Notes: generated from the sequence alone by a model not told the origin. A DNA stretch of 64,000 nucleotides from Bifidobacterium thermophilum (GCA_000741495.1 JGZV01000002.1:237443-301442), one strand, 5' to 3'; positions 8,709 to 18,995 are shown, counted from the first letter of the stretch. Program-made: numbers and translations.

Positions 8709-10394
8709 ATGTCGGAACGAGTGATCTATATCGCCAGTCCAGAAGGCGGCAATGGCCGCAACGTCGTGGCGTACGGGGTGCTTGACGCCCTCACCGCCGT
8801 CGCACGCACCGGGGTGTTCCGCCCGATCGCATGTCGAAAAAGCCCCATCACGCAGTCCCTTGTCGAAGCGTCGAATGCGGGTCAGGGTCTTGACGATGTG
8901 CGCGGAGTATGCCCCAAGTATGCACGCGAGCACCCGCAGTGCGTCCGCCCCGACATCGTCTCCGCATACTACGACACCGTGAAGGCCAGTGGCGCTGAGG
9001 CCATGGTCATCGTCGGCACTGACGCCTCCCACGTGTTCAACCCGCACAGCTTCGAACTTGACGTCGATATCGCCGCCGACCTCAAATCCCCGGTGTTTCT
9101 GGCCGTGTGCACCATGCGTCGCAATGGCGAGGAAGTGCTCGCGACAGTCGAATCCTGCCGTCAGGCGATCGAACACGGCGGCTCGGCTGTCGTCGGCGTT
9201 TTCGTGACCGGGTGCACGCCCGAGAAAGCGGCGGATGCGCGTCAGGCCTTGTCCGAGCTCGATATTCCGGTGTGGACGATTCCCGCGGTCGATTTCCCCG
9301 ATCCCGAGCATGACGATGCCGCAGAGCGCGCGCTCAAAGCATTCCGCGATAACGCTCCCGCCGACGAGGTCCGTGCGGCAATCGACACGCCCTTCTCCCC
9401 TGCCACCACGCCATACGCGTTCCAGAACAAACTGCTGCATGGCGCCAAGGAGTCCGGCGCGACCATCGTACTGCCGGAAGGCGAAGAAGGCCGTATTCTC
9501 GAGGCCGCGGATTATCTGCTCGAACGCGAGGTCGTCGATCTGCTGATTCTTGGCGAACGCGACGATATCCTCAAGCATGGCGACGAACTCGGACTCAAAC
9601 ACCTGTCCAAGGCACGCTTCCAGAGCATGAACGATGAAACCGTTCTTGCGCCGATGATTGACAAGCTGTGCGAGCTGCGGGCCAAGAAAGGCATGACGCC
9701 TGACAAGGCGCGCGAGCAGCTCAAGGATCCGAGCTATTTCGGCACGATGCTCGTCGTGCTTGGCAAGGCGGACGGGCTGGTGTCCGGCTCGGTCAACTCC
9801 ACGGCGAACACCGTGCGGCCAGCCTTGCAGGTCATCAAGACCAAGCCGGGCAATTCGCTGGTGTCCGGCGCGTTCCTCATGTGCTTCAAGACGCATGTCG
9901 CAGTCTTCGCGGACGTGGCGATCACACCGAATCCGGATGCCCGTCAACTCGCCGAAATCGCCATCGAATCGGCACGCACGGCCAAAAGTCTCGGCATCGC
10001 GCCGCGGGTGGGCATGCTGTCGTATTCAACGCTCGGCTCGGGCAAGGGGCCGGACGTCGACCTGGTCGAGGAGGCAACCGCGTTGGTGCGCGAACAGCGG
10101 CCTGACCTTCCCCTAGTAGGGCCGATCCAGTTCGATGCCGCATGGGAGCCCGAAGTCGCCGCGACCAAGGCACCGGGCAACCCGGTGGCCGGGCATGTCA
10201 ACGTGTTCGTCTTCCCGGACCTGAGCGCCGGCAATATCGGGTACAAGGCAGTCCAGCGTGCGTCGGGAGCCCGCGCAATCGGGCCGGTGCTGCAAGGCCT
10301 CAACCGACCGGTCAACGACCTGTCTCGCGGCGCGACCGTCCAGGATATCATCAACACCATCGCATTGACGGCGTTGCAGACGAAAGAAGACTGA
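8709..10394 (+). CDS. pta: Phosphate acetyltransferase
   Basis: Interconverts acetyl-phosphate and acetyl-CoA, linking the phosphoketolase product to CoA metabolism. The 561-residue protein has an N-terminal P-loop-like (BioD-type) region starting VIYIASPEGGNGRNVV and a C-terminal PTA/PTB catalytic domain from about residue 235. That domain contains VSGSVNSTANTVRPALQ and FPDLSAGNIGYKAVQR, typical of Pta. It is shorter than the roughly 700-residue enterobacterial enzyme because the middle DRTGG region is reduced. AAGGAG precedes the ATG. It lies upstream of ackA with a hairpin between them, so the two may be partly uncoupled. Confidence 0.95.
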   Translation: MSERVIYIASPEGGNGRNVVAYGVLDALTAVARTGVFRPIACRKSPITQSLVEASNAGQGLDDVRGVCPKYAREHPQCVRPDIVSAYYDTVKASGAEAMVIVGTDASHVFNPHSFELDVDIAADLKSPVFLAVCTMRRNGEEVLATVESCRQAIEHGGSAVVGVFVTGCTPEKAADARQALSELDIPVWTIPAVDFPDPEHDDAAERALKAFRDNAPADEVRAAIDTPFSPATTPYAFQNKLLHGAKESGATIVLPEGEEGRILEAADYLLEREVVDLLILGERDDILKHGDELGLKHLSKARFQSMNDETVLAPMIDKLCELRAKKGMTPDKAREQLKDPSYFGTMLVVLGKADGLVSGSVNSTANTVRPALQVIKTKPGNSLVSGAFLMCFKTHVAVFADVAITPNPDARQLAEIAIESARTAKSLGIAPRVGMLSYSTLGSGKGPDVDLVEEATALVREQRPDLPLVGPIQFDAAWEPEVAATKAPGNPVAGHVNVFVFPDLSAGNIGYKAVQRASGARAIGPVLQGLNRPVNDLSRGATVQDIINTIALTALQTKED

Positions 10395-10445
10395 CCGCGG
10401 GCGGGCTGGCCCGGAGCCGGAGCTGCCGGGCAAGCCCTGTGACGA

Positions 10446-10483
10446 GGGGCGTACGCTCATGGATTCGCCATGATGTACGCCCC
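10446..10483 (+). terminator. Hairpin between pta and ackA
   Basis: GGGGCGTAC at 10446-10454 pairs with GTACGCCCC at 10475-10483, with an inner CATGG/CCATG pairing. GATTTGT follows. It probably terminates or attenuates pta transcription ahead of the separate ackA leader. Confidence 0.65.
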
Positions 10484-10568
10484 GATTTGTAGCCGCTCAC
10501 GAGTAAAGTCAGCAATGGTAGCCGTGCAAAACCGCACGGATCGTACACAACAATGGAGGATGCCCACT

Positions 10569-11798
10569 ATGGCGAAAACCGTCCTTGTCATCAATTCGGG
10601 TTCCAGCTCGATCAAGTACCAGCTGGTCGACCTCGAGACCGGTGAAGGTCTCGCTTCCGGCCTTGTCGAGAAGATCGGCGAGCCGACCGACGGCCATTAC
10701 AAGCACGAGTACAACGGTGAGAAGCATGAGCTCGAGGAGCCCATCCACGATCATGAGCAGGGCCTGAAGCGCGTGCTTGGCTTCTTCGAGCAGTACGGCC
10801 CGAAGCTGTCCGAGGCTGGCATTGTGGCTGTCGGTCACCGCGTAGTCCAGGGCGGCTACATCTTCCCGAAGCCGGCGCTCGTCACCGACAAGACCATCAA
10901 CCAGGTCAAGGATCTCGCCGTGCTCGCCCCGCTGCACAACGGTCCGGAGGCCAAGGGCGCTGAAGTCATGCGTCAGCTGCTGCCCGACGTGCCGCAGGTC
11001 TTCGTGTTCGATTCCTCCTTCTTCTTCCAGCTGCCGGCCGAGGCCAGCACCTACGCGCTGAACAAGGACATCGCCGAGCAGTACCACATCCGCCGCTACG
11101 GCGCTCACGGTACCTCCCACGAGTATGTCGGCTCCGTCGTCCCGGATATCATCGGCAAGCCCGCCGAAGGCCTCAAGCAGATCGTCCTGCACATCGGCAA
11201 CGGTGCTTCCGCCTCCGCCCAGATTTCCGGCAAGCCGATCGACACCTCCATGGGTCTGACCCCGCTCGAGGGCCTCATGATGGGCGGCCGTACCGGCGAT
11301 ATCGACCCGGCTGCCGTCTTCCACCTGATTCGCAACGCCCACATGAGCGTGGATGAGCTGGACACGCTGTTCAACAAGCGTTCCGGCCTGACCGGCATGT
11401 GCGGCCACGCCGATATGCGTGAGGTCCACAAGCTCGTCGCCGCCGGCGACAAGGATGCCAAGCTCGCGCTCGACGTGTACGTGCACCGCATCATCAAGTA
11501 CGTGGGCGACTTCACCGCTCAGATGGGTGGCGTCGACGTGATCACCTTCACCGCCGGTGTCGGCGAGAACGACGAGATTGTGCGCAAGATGGTGTGCGAT
11601 CGTCTCGCCCCGTTCGGTGTCAAGCTCGACGAGGAGAAGAACAATACGCGTTCCAAGCAGCCGCGCGTCATCTCCACGCCGGACAGCTCCGTGGTCATCG
11701 CCGTTGTGCCGACCAACGAGGAGCTCGCCATCGCCCGCAAGTCCGCGACCATCGCCGCGGAGGGCAAGGACTCCTACGGCAACGAGTTCACCCGCTGA
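10569..11798 (+). CDS. ackA: Acetate kinase
   Basis: Makes ATP and acetate from acetyl-phosphate, the energy-yielding end of the bifid shunt. The 409-residue length is normal. The N-terminal signature VLVINSGSSSIKYQ, the substrate-binding GHRVVQGG and the second signature YGAHGTSHEYV are all present, along with the ATPase-core segment HIGNGASASAQISG. The ATG at 10569 is chosen over an in-frame ATG at 10560 because GGAGG at 10555-10559 then has a 9-base spacing. Codon use is strongly biased like xfp, which indicates high expression. Confidence 0.97.
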   Translation: MAKTVLVINSGSSSIKYQLVDLETGEGLASGLVEKIGEPTDGHYKHEYNGEKHELEEPIHDHEQGLKRVLGFFEQYGPKLSEAGIVAVGHRVVQGGYIFPKPALVTDKTINQVKDLAVLAPLHNGPEAKGAEVMRQLLPDVPQVFVFDSSFFFQLPAEASTYALNKDIAEQYHIRRYGAHGTSHEYVGSVVPDIIGKPAEGLKQIVLHIGNGASASAQISGKPIDTSMGLTPLEGLMMGGRTGDIDPAAVFHLIRNAHMSVDELDTLFNKRSGLTGMCGHADMREVHKLVAAGDKDAKLALDVYVHRIIKYVGDFTAQMGGVDVITFTAGVGENDEIVRKMVCDRLAPFGVKLDEEKNNTRSKQPRVISTPDSSVVIAVVPTNEELAIARKSATIAAEGKDSYGNEFTR

Positions 11799-11846
11799 AT
11801 TCGACAGTCACACTGATCAGCCGGTCGCCGGCAAGTGACGGCTGAC

Positions 11847-11898
11847 ACGAGTGAGGGGCTGTGAGCATGCTTGAACATGCTCACAGCCCCTCACTCGT
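11847..11898 (+). terminator. ackA terminator, 23-bp perfect stem
   Basis: ACGAGTGAGGGGCTGTGAGC and following bases (11847-11869) pair perfectly with 11876-11898 around loop CTTGAA. It ends the pta-ackA unit. The stem is exceptionally long; no strong T tract follows. Confidence 0.85.
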
Positions 11899-11932
11899 AT
11901 ACAACGCAAACATGCGCCCAGTTACCGTTTTT

Positions 11933-11976
11933 CTGCTCTGCCGACGCTGACCGCCTGTTCAGCGTTGGCAGAGCAG
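11933..11976. repeat. Inverted repeat between ackA and aroA
   Basis: CTGCTCTGCC-G-ACGCTGA pairs with TCAGCGT-T-GGCAGAGCAG. The T run (GTTTTTC) lies just before it on the plus strand, the wrong side for a terminator on either strand. It may still protect or end the aroA transcript. Confidence 0.5.
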
Positions 11977-12023
11977 CAATGGGAACAATCACCAGCGATG
12001 CAGCATGACCGTAATGATGCGAA

Positions 12024-13430
12024 TCAGCGTTGTGCGAGCATATCCGACCACATGACGGGGAAATCGGGAATCGTCTTACGGGTGGTCGCGATGTTGCGAA
12101 TTTCGATGCCTGGCACGGCGAGCCCGATCATGGCGGCGAACGTCGCCATACGGTGGTCGGCGTAGCTTTCCATGACCACAGCATGCAGTAGGGCGCGCGG
12201 GACGGGCTCGATTGCAAGCCCGTCAGACAGCTCCTCGGCTTTCCCGCCGATCCGCTTGATTTCAGTGACCAGCGCGGCCAGACGATTGGTCTCGTGACCG
12301 CGCAAATGCCCGATGCCATGCAAGGCGGACGGCGAGTCGGCAAGCGCGGCCGCCGCGGCGATACTCGGTGCGATCTCCCCCGCGGCGGACATGTCGTAAT
12401 CTCCAAGCCCGTGGATGGTGCCGTTGCCGGTCAAAGTCAGCGTTCCCGACCGGTGGGTGTACGCATGTGGTTGGGTTTGGGCTTGACGCATGGCTTCGTC
12501 GAATGGCGTGCCGTCGAGGGTGATGCTCGCGCCCATATGTTGCAGGATTCCGGGCAGCAGTCCCCCAGGCTGGGTGGTGATATACGGCCAGTTCGGTATG
12601 GACACGCTGCCGGAAGCGATCATCGCCGCCTCGAGGAAGGGCGCGGCATTGGACAGATCGGGTTCGACGATGACGTCTGCGGGTAGTTCGAGCGACGCAG
12701 GTTCCACAATCCAGTGACCCGGCTCGAGCATGCTGATATGCCCACCCGCGGCTTCGACATCATGCATGGTCATGCGGATATGTGGCATGCTGGGCAGGTG
12801 TTCGCCGGTGTGGGTGAGGTCAAGCCCGCCGGAGAGCCGCGAGCCGATGAGCAGCAACCCGGAAATGAACTGGGAGGATGACGACGAGTCGATGGCGACA
12901 TGCCGACGCTGCCCGTCGATTGACCTGTGTTGCGGCGGGGTGATGGTGAACGGCAACCGTCCGGACTCCCCCTCGTAGGCGATGGTCGCGCCGAGTTGCT
13001 CGAGACCGTCGAGGATCGGCCCCATCGGCCGCTGGTAGGCTTGCTCGTCCCCGTCAAAGTGAACCGGACCGTCGGCGAACAGGACGAGGCCGGGTACGAA
13101 ACGCATCACCGTGCCGGCGAGCCCGCAATACACGGTATCCGAACCGTGGAAATGTCCGTCAGCCGGAGGAGTCACGGTCACTGTGGTCTCGGCGTTCGGA
13201 GCGGTCTCACAATGCACACCGAGCGTACGCAGCGCGTCCATCATCAACTCGGTATCGCGCGAACGCAGCAATCCGCGCAACGTAACCGGCTTCGTGCCGA
13301 GCGCGGCGAGGATGAGGAAACGGTTGGACAAGGATTTGCTGCCCGGAATGGTCACAGTCGCGTTAAGCGGGCGGCTCGCTGTCGGTGCGGGCCAGGGGTC
13401 GGGATATGCGTGTTCGGTCATGGTCACCAT
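12024..13430 (-). CDS. aroA: 3-phosphoshikimate 1-carboxyvinyltransferase (EPSP synthase)
   Basis: Transfers enolpyruvate from PEP to shikimate-3-phosphate in aromatic amino acid synthesis. The 468-residue protein has the N-terminal PGSKSLSNRFLILAALG, the RPMGPILDGLEQLGA segment and the C-terminal signature ESYADHRMATFAAMIGL. A second in-frame ATG at 13421 (MTEHAYPD) is equally possible; neither has a clear ribosome site. It is a stand-alone gene upstream of tRNA-Pro on the other strand. Identity is firm; the exact start is not. Confidence 0.95.
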   Translation of the reverse strand: MVTMTEHAYPDPWPAPTASRPLNATVTIPGSKSLSNRFLILAALGTKPVTLRGLLRSRDTELMMDALRTLGVHCETAPNAETTVTVTPPADGHFHGSDTVYCGLAGTVMRFVPGLVLFADGPVHFDGDEQAYQRPMGPILDGLEQLGATIAYEGESGRLPFTITPPQHRSIDGQRRHVAIDSSSSSQFISGLLLIGSRLSGGLDLTHTGEHLPSMPHIRMTMHDVEAAGGHISMLEPGHWIVEPASLELPADVIVEPDLSNAAPFLEAAMIASGSVSIPNWPYITTQPGGLLPGILQHMGASITLDGTPFDEAMRQAQTQPHAYTHRSGTLTLTGNGTIHGLGDYDMSAAGEIAPSIAAAAALADSPSALHGIGHLRGHETNRLAALVTEIKRIGGKAEELSDGLAIEPVPRALLHAVVMESYADHRMATFAAMIGLAVPGIEIRNIATTRKTIPDFPVMWSDMLAQR

Positions 13431-13635
13431 AGTATCTGAAACGCCGCATCTGGCGACGCCTCATCACAGTATATGGGAGAATCTGCGAGACAAGCCAGTG
13501 CAGACAGAACGGAAGGGCGGGGGGAATGACAATGCAATAACGGCGGAACTCCGGCGAAATGGCGATGGAATACCAGTGTCGTGTCGTACTCGTCTTGGCT
13601 TTAGGTATAATGGGTGATTGTGCCGTTTGACACAT

Positions 13636-13709
13636 CGGGCTGTAGCGCAGTTTGGTAGCGCGCCTGCTTTGGGAGCAGGATGTCGCAGGTTCAAATCCTG
13701 TCAGCCCGA
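13636..13709 (+). tRNA. tRNA-Pro (UGG anticodon)
   Basis: A cloverleaf can be read directly. The acceptor stem is CGGGCTG/CAGCCCG, the D arm contains AGTTTGGTAG, the anticodon stem-loop is CCTGC-TTTGGGA-GCAGG with anticodon TGG, and the T arm is GCAGG-TTCAAAT-CCTGT. The discriminator is A, and no full CCA is encoded. Confidence 0.95.
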
Positions 13710-13849
13710 CCGTACAAGCCAAATCGTTGGGGGTCCAATGATTTGGCTTCTCTTTTTGCTTCACGGAACCGCCGTGACAAGTCACTGTGGTATGGCGCTG
13801 CAAGTGACCGTAGCACAATGACGAATGCCGATTCACGAAAGGCAAGGAT

Positions 13850-15283
13850 ATGGACGGATGGCGCTCCCACCTGGATGCTCCATACGACGAGGACGACACG
13901 GCTCTGACACCAGTCGATATGGATTCATCATCGTACCATGATTCAGCTTTTCCCTTCGAAGAATCGTCGGCCGACACATCCGCGGATCAAGAGCTCGATA
14001 TCTTTTTCAAGAAGACATCGCCGTTTGCCGCATTGCAGCCCTCGTCGTGTATCGTCGCAGTTGTCGTCATCATCGTGGCGCTTATCGCGGCTTCGCTTAT
14101 CTTGCCTCGGGTTAAGGCGCCGCGTGAACTGGTTGCCTCGTATGTCCGTGCCGTTGTGAATGGCAATTTCGAACATGCTACACAACTTGCCAACCCAAAT
14201 GTGCCGCAATCCGCGCGTGCACTGTTCGCCCACGGTGTGCTGGACGCCAATCATCGCATCACATCGTATGACATCGATTTCAAGCACGAATCCTTCTCAC
14301 CGTTGCGATACTCGGTTCATATGTTCTACATTCTGGGCAATAAGCAAGGGGAACAATATCGTGGTTCAAGCATACTCCGTCTGCACATGAAGCCCAATGG
14401 CTCATGGGCGTTTGATGATAGCCTGCTCAACGTGATGAAACTGCCACGGTCCGAACGATTCACGGTGAATGGCGTGCCAGTGTCCGATACCGGTTTCAAC
14501 CTGAACTCGATATGTCCTACATCGAAGAAATACTGCAAGAGCAAGCTAATGCTTGACATCGACGAAGATGATTTCTATGTTCCCGCATACCCAGGCATCT
14601 ATGCGGTCAGCACGCCTCTACCTGCGGACAATCCGAAACTGTTCACCATTGTCCAACGAGATATCTTCACTCCGTATGGTTCCTCCAATACGCGCGTTCC
14701 TGAAACATCCGGAACCGATGGTGACAACGCTGCCGGCAGCGCCGACAGTTCCGGCAATACGGATGGTTCCGACGCCACCAGTACTGACGATACCGAATCA
14801 GACCGTTATCGCTACGGTGAAACACGTTCCGACGACGGCACATGGGTTGCCGTCGTCAATGCGAGTTTGTCATATTCCTTCTCCATTGACTATGATTTCA
14901 CCGATCAAGCCAAGACTTCGATGTTGCGACAGTTGGACGTTCATACGCGCAGCTGCGTCAGCAAGCTCAATGCGCGTGACCTGTCAGACAACACGTGCAC
15001 GTTCATCTCGAAATACCTCGATCCGCTAGTCTATTCCGCGTGGACGGTCACGTACACACCAGGCAAGCTCAGCAGCGACTCACTGTACATAAGCGAGTGC
15101 AAACCACAGAACAACGGAACAATCGTGTGCAATGTATTCGACGGCGTACACGGCAAGCTTACGCTGAATCGCACAACCAGCAGCGGCAATTCCTACCGCT
15201 CACAGCTTAGTTTCTGGCACTCCACCGATAACACCATGGTTGTCGACAAAGATTGCGTAGCACCTGTTTTCGCCACACATTGA
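13850..15283 (+). CDS. Hypothetical membrane-anchored extracellular protein
   Basis: A 477-residue protein I cannot place in a named family. An acidic N-terminal tail of about 66 residues is followed by one membrane segment (about 67-86, IVAVVVIIVALIAASLIL) and a large outer part. That part contains a Ser/Thr/Asp/Gly-rich linker (about residues 280-320) between two globular regions. Several cysteines in the outer part (for example CPTSKKYCKSK and CTFISKY) could form disulfides. The layout resembles actinobacterial surface proteins with a cytoplasmic tail. The ATG follows AAGG. It lies between tRNA-Pro and another membrane protein in the same direction, but a 149-base gap separates them. Confidence 0.7.
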   Translation: MDGWRSHLDAPYDEDDTALTPVDMDSSSYHDSAFPFEESSADTSADQELDIFFKKTSPFAALQPSSCIVAVVVIIVALIAASLILPRVKAPRELVASYVRAVVNGNFEHATQLANPNVPQSARALFAHGVLDANHRITSYDIDFKHESFSPLRYSVHMFYILGNKQGEQYRGSSILRLHMKPNGSWAFDDSLLNVMKLPRSERFTVNGVPVSDTGFNLNSICPTSKKYCKSKLMLDIDEDDFYVPAYPGIYAVSTPLPADNPKLFTIVQRDIFTPYGSSNTRVPETSGTDGDNAAGSADSSGNTDGSDATSTDDTESDRYRYGETRSDDGTWVAVVNASLSYSFSIDYDFTDQAKTSMLRQLDVHTRSCVSKLNARDLSDNTCTFISKYLDPLVYSAWTVTYTPGKLSSDSLYISECKPQNNGTIVCNVFDGVHGKLTLNRTTSSGNSYRSQLSFWHSTDNTMVVDKDCVAPVFATH

Positions 15284-15432
15284 CATGGACACAGAAATCC
15301 ATGCACACGCCTAAATGCGACACCACCTCCATCCTGCTGTTCAATCGTAGCGTCTTTGGCTGAAAAGCCCACATCGCCGCCCCTCTATCGCTGGCGATAC
15401 AATGGCGTCAGTCAGACAGAGAGGAGACCAAG

Positions 15433-16743
15433 GTGGGGCGCAATCAGAGGGCTGAATCAGCGGGGCTTATTTCCTGCGTTATCTGCGCGATGGTCGGGTT
15501 TGTTGCGATGTCGCTGTATCGTACCTATGCTCCCGCGATCTGGCAGCTCACCCAGCGCTCGTTCGCCGCGTGTGCCGCGATTGATGCCGTCTGTTCCGTC
15601 GTGTCGTTCATCATCGGATACACGCACTTCTCCCGTTCGTTGCATGAGCAGCGCCATTGGTATCTTGTCTTGCGCCGCCTGTTCGAGGTGCTCGCCTTGT
15701 CCGTGGTGTACGGGTCGACGATTTTCCTGACCTCGTTTATGTTCCTCGATATGATCAGCTCGATCATGGGCAGGGCGATGAGTGGGTATCTTCCCGCGAT
15801 ATGTGCCGCGTTCTGCGCGATTTTCGGCTACGTCACGTTCGTGCAAGCGGAGTTGATGAACGCGAAAACCTTGGCATCGCTGCTGCCGTTCTTCATCATC
15901 GCCGGGGTGAGCACCGCCGGCTCGACCAGTGACGACCCGTATTGGGCGAACAACAATTTCTCCCAGTTGGGTGACCGCACGACGTTCGCCGCGCGCATGT
16001 TCAATTCCACGCTCATGCTTGGCGGCATTTGCATCGTCATCATCAGCTACTTCGCCATCACCGAACTGGTGGCAAGCTACCGGCAACGGTTGCGCTGGCA
16101 TGGCGATGCGACCAAACTGGGGTCGGGCCCTATCCCCCATTTTGTTCAGCGCACCGTCATTCTCGCCATCCTGTTGACGCTCGCCGGCATTGAATTCTTC
16201 GGCATCGGCATGTTCCGCTACACGCCCCACCCCATCCTGCACAACGTGTTCGCCAGAAGCCTTCCCGGCGTCATGGGTATTCTGCTTATCGCACTGCCCT
16301 GGCTGGCTCCACAACTGTCAAAAGCCGTCTACGTGATTTCCGATCTCGCGATTGTGGTGTGCGCGTATGCGGGCGTCATCTGGCTGGAGGGCAACAATAC
16401 GCTCACCAATGTCGAAGCGCTTGCCGGACTGCTGTTTCTCGGATGGTTCGTCGTGTTCACCCGGCAAATCGCTGCGATTGAAACCGACCGTATGCAAGCG
16501 CAACTGCTTCACGCGCAGTATGATGCGGCGACGGCCAATCCCACGGCTGACAGCATGCGAACCGTTCCCATCCCGGTGAATGTGCCGGTCACCCGTGTAT
16601 CGTCCGCGGACAATACGCCGGACACCCATGACGGTACAAGTGGAAAGCGGCATCATCGGCACTGGCCTCGCCGCCACGAGAACGGGATCTCAGGGGCAGC
16701 GGTCGAGCCGTCCCTAGAATCCCGTCTCGCATCCGACCAGTGA
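15433..16743 (+). CDS. Multi-pass membrane protein, DUF998/Frag1-like
   Basis: A 436-residue protein starting with GTG after GAGAGGAG. About eight to ten hydrophobic segments occupy residues 10-350. The segments NNFSQLGDRTTFAARMFNST and FRYTPHPILHNVFARSLPG resemble the FSxLG and HN patterns of the DUF998/Frag1-DRAM superfamily. The C-terminal 90 residues are hydrophilic and probably cytoplasmic. No substrate or reaction can be named. It converges on glgX. Family assignment is by motif resemblance only. Confidence 0.6.
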   Translation: MGRNQRAESAGLISCVICAMVGFVAMSLYRTYAPAIWQLTQRSFAACAAIDAVCSVVSFIIGYTHFSRSLHEQRHWYLVLRRLFEVLALSVVYGSTIFLTSFMFLDMISSIMGRAMSGYLPAICAAFCAIFGYVTFVQAELMNAKTLASLLPFFIIAGVSTAGSTSDDPYWANNNFSQLGDRTTFAARMFNSTLMLGGICIVIISYFAITELVASYRQRLRWHGDATKLGSGPIPHFVQRTVILAILLTLAGIEFFGIGMFRYTPHPILHNVFARSLPGVMGILLIALPWLAPQLSKAVYVISDLAIVVCAYAGVIWLEGNNTLTNVEALAGLLFLGWFVVFTRQIAAIETDRMQAQLLHAQYDAATANPTADSMRTVPIPVNVPVTRVSSADNTPDTHDGTSGKRHHRHWPRRHENGISGAAVEPSLESRLASDQ

Positions 16744-16773
16744 ACGGGCTGCAGTACGCTTGAACAGGATGAA

Positions 16774-18915
16774 TCAGAACAGTTCATCCTTATTCGCGTT
16801 ATCAGCGCTCATGAGCAACAGGAAACTGCGTGACTGCGCTGTAATGTCGAAACCTGCTTCGTAACTCAATTCCGGCCCATCAGGATTGTACGTGTCAACC
16901 ATCAACTGCCATTTGGAACCGTATTTCTCATCCGGCAGGGTGAACATGATCGGCTCGTAATGCGCGTTGAAAATCAGGATGAAATCGTTGTCGACCATCT
17001 GATTGCCGTACCAGTCGCTCTCGGGAATGTCTTTGCCGTTCAAGTACACCATCATGGATGAGGCATGCGTGTTCTGCCAGTCGTCCATATCCATGATCCG
17101 GCCGAGATGGTCGAACCATTCGACTTGCGGGATGGTGGTCTCATCATCACCCTGCGTGCGACCGGTGAAGAACCGCCGCCGATGCAGCACCGGATGGTCG
17201 AGACGCAAGTGGACCATCTTGCTGACGAACTTGAGCAGATTCTTCTGATCATCCGTCAGATTCCAGTTGGTCCAGGAAATCTCGTTATCCTGGCAGTACG
17301 CGTTGTTGTTGCCCTGCTGGGTGCGCGCAACCTCATCGCCGCCGCAAATCATCGGGATGCCTTGGCTCACCAGCAGGGTGGCGAACATGTTGCGCATCTG
17401 CCGCTGGCGCAGCTCATTGACGTCACGAATGCTGGTCGGGCCTTCAACACCGCAGTTCCACGAACGGTTGTTGCTTTCGCCATCGCGATTGCCTTCGCCA
17501 TTGGCTTCATTATGCTTGCTGTTGTAGCTGACCAGATCGTTCATGGTGAATCCGTCATGCGCGGTGATGAAGTTCACTGACGCGACAGGCCTACGGCCAT
17601 TTTGCTCGTACAAGTCCGAGCTGCCCATCAGTCGGCTCGCGAACTCAGGCAATGTGGACGGTTGCGAACGCCAGAAATCACGGACACAATCACGGTATCT
17701 GCCATTCCATTCGGACCAGCTGGACGGGAATCCGCCGACCTGATAGCCGCCGGAACCCAAATCCCACGGTTCTGCGATGAGCTTGACCCGGGAAATCACC
17801 GGATCCTGCTCAACGATGTCGAAGAACGCGGAAAGCTTATCAACCTCTTGGAACTGGCGTGCCAATGTCGCAGCGAGGTCGAAACGGAACCCGTCAACAT
17901 GCATTTCCGTCACCCAGTACCGCAGGCTGTCAGTGATCAGACGCAACGCGTACGGCGAGCGCATGAGCAGCGAATTGCCGGTGCCGGTGGTGTCGAAGTA
18001 ATGGCGCTGGTCGTTGTCCACAAGCCGGTAGTAGGCCATGTTGTCGATGCCGCGGAAGCTTAACGTCGGCCCGTAGTTGCTGCCTTCGGCGGTATGGTTG
18101 TAGACGACGTCGAGGATGACTTCCATGCCGGCATGGTGGTAGGCCTTGACCATCGACTTGAATTCGTTGACTTGTTCGCCGCGCTCCCCCGAACTGGAGT
18201 ACGAGTTTTGCGGGGCGAAGAAACCGATGGTGTTGTACCCCCAGTAGTTACTCAAACCTTTCTCCTGGAGGAAGGAATCGTTGACGAACTGGTGGATCGG
18301 CATGAGTTCGATGGCGGTGACGCCGAGCTTTTTCAAGTATTCGATGACACCCGGGTAGGCCAGTCCCGCGTACGTGCCACGAATATCCGGGGGCACCTGC
18401 TTGTTGAGGTTGGTCATGCCGCGCACATGCGCTTCATAAATCACCGAATCATGGTACGGGATGAACGGATGCTGATCGTTGCCCCAGTCGAAGTACGGGT
18501 TGATGACCGCGGCCTTCATCGTGTGGGCTGCGGAATCGAGTGTGTTCATGTCGTGCGTGTCGTCCGGGCTGCGGAACCAGTACGAGTACAGGCTTTCATC
18601 ACCGTCGATGTTGCCTTCGATCGCTTTGGCGTACGGGTCCAATAGCAGCTTGTGCGGGTTGCAACGCAACCCGTGGTCGGGGTCGTACGGACCGTAGACG
18701 CGATACCCGTAGCGTTGACCGGGTTGGATGCCTGGCAGGTAATTGTGCCACACATACGAGTTCTGTTCGGTCATTTCCACGCGCGTCTCATGATCATGCT
18801 CATCGAACAGGCACAGTTCAACTTTGTCTGCCACCTGTGAGAACAATGCGAAATTCACGCCCGCGCCATCATAGCTTGCTCCGAGCGGAAACATGGAACC
18901 AGGTCTGATTTGCAT
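16774..18915 (-). CDS. glgX: Glycogen debranching enzyme (GlgX-type, GH13)
   Basis: Hydrolyses alpha-1,6 branches of glycogen or limit dextrins. The 713-residue protein starts with a CBM48-like domain (GASYDGAGVNFALFSQ), followed by a GH13 barrel. The nucleophile Asp is in MHVDGFRFDLAATLAR, the acid/base Glu in KLIAEPWDLG, and the third acid in ITAHDGFTMNDLVSYN. It stands alone; its partner glgB is about 20 kb away in the window. The start at 18915 gives the typical IRPGSMFPLGA N-terminus. Confidence 0.94.
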   Translation of the reverse strand: MQIRPGSMFPLGASYDGAGVNFALFSQVADKVELCLFDEHDHETRVEMTEQNSYVWHNYLPGIQPGQRYGYRVYGPYDPDHGLRCNPHKLLLDPYAKAIEGNIDGDESLYSYWFRSPDDTHDMNTLDSAAHTMKAAVINPYFDWGNDQHPFIPYHDSVIYEAHVRGMTNLNKQVPPDIRGTYAGLAYPGVIEYLKKLGVTAIELMPIHQFVNDSFLQEKGLSNYWGYNTIGFFAPQNSYSSSGERGEQVNEFKSMVKAYHHAGMEVILDVVYNHTAEGSNYGPTLSFRGIDNMAYYRLVDNDQRHYFDTTGTGNSLLMRSPYALRLITDSLRYWVTEMHVDGFRFDLAATLARQFQEVDKLSAFFDIVEQDPVISRVKLIAEPWDLGSGGYQVGGFPSSWSEWNGRYRDCVRDFWRSQPSTLPEFASRLMGSSDLYEQNGRRPVASVNFITAHDGFTMNDLVSYNSKHNEANGEGNRDGESNNRSWNCGVEGPTSIRDVNELRQRQMRNMFATLLVSQGIPMICGGDEVARTQQGNNNAYCQDNEISWTNWNLTDDQKNLLKFVSKMVHLRLDHPVLHRRRFFTGRTQGDDETTIPQVEWFDHLGRIMDMDDWQNTHASSMMVYLNGKDIPESDWYGNQMVDNDFILIFNAHYEPIMFTLPDEKYGSKWQLMVDTYNPDGPELSYEAGFDITAQSRSFLLLMSADNANKDELF

Positions 18916-18995
18916 GATTCCAGTATCTCACGTTTTAGGCTTCCGCGTTGCGCAATTGCAGACGCGTGTTCAGCCGCACGGGGTCCGTATGCCGT

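Noticed and set aside
11933..11976. Rho-independent terminator of aroA
   Set aside because: The T run lies on the wrong side of the stem for either strand, so I list it only as an inverted repeat.
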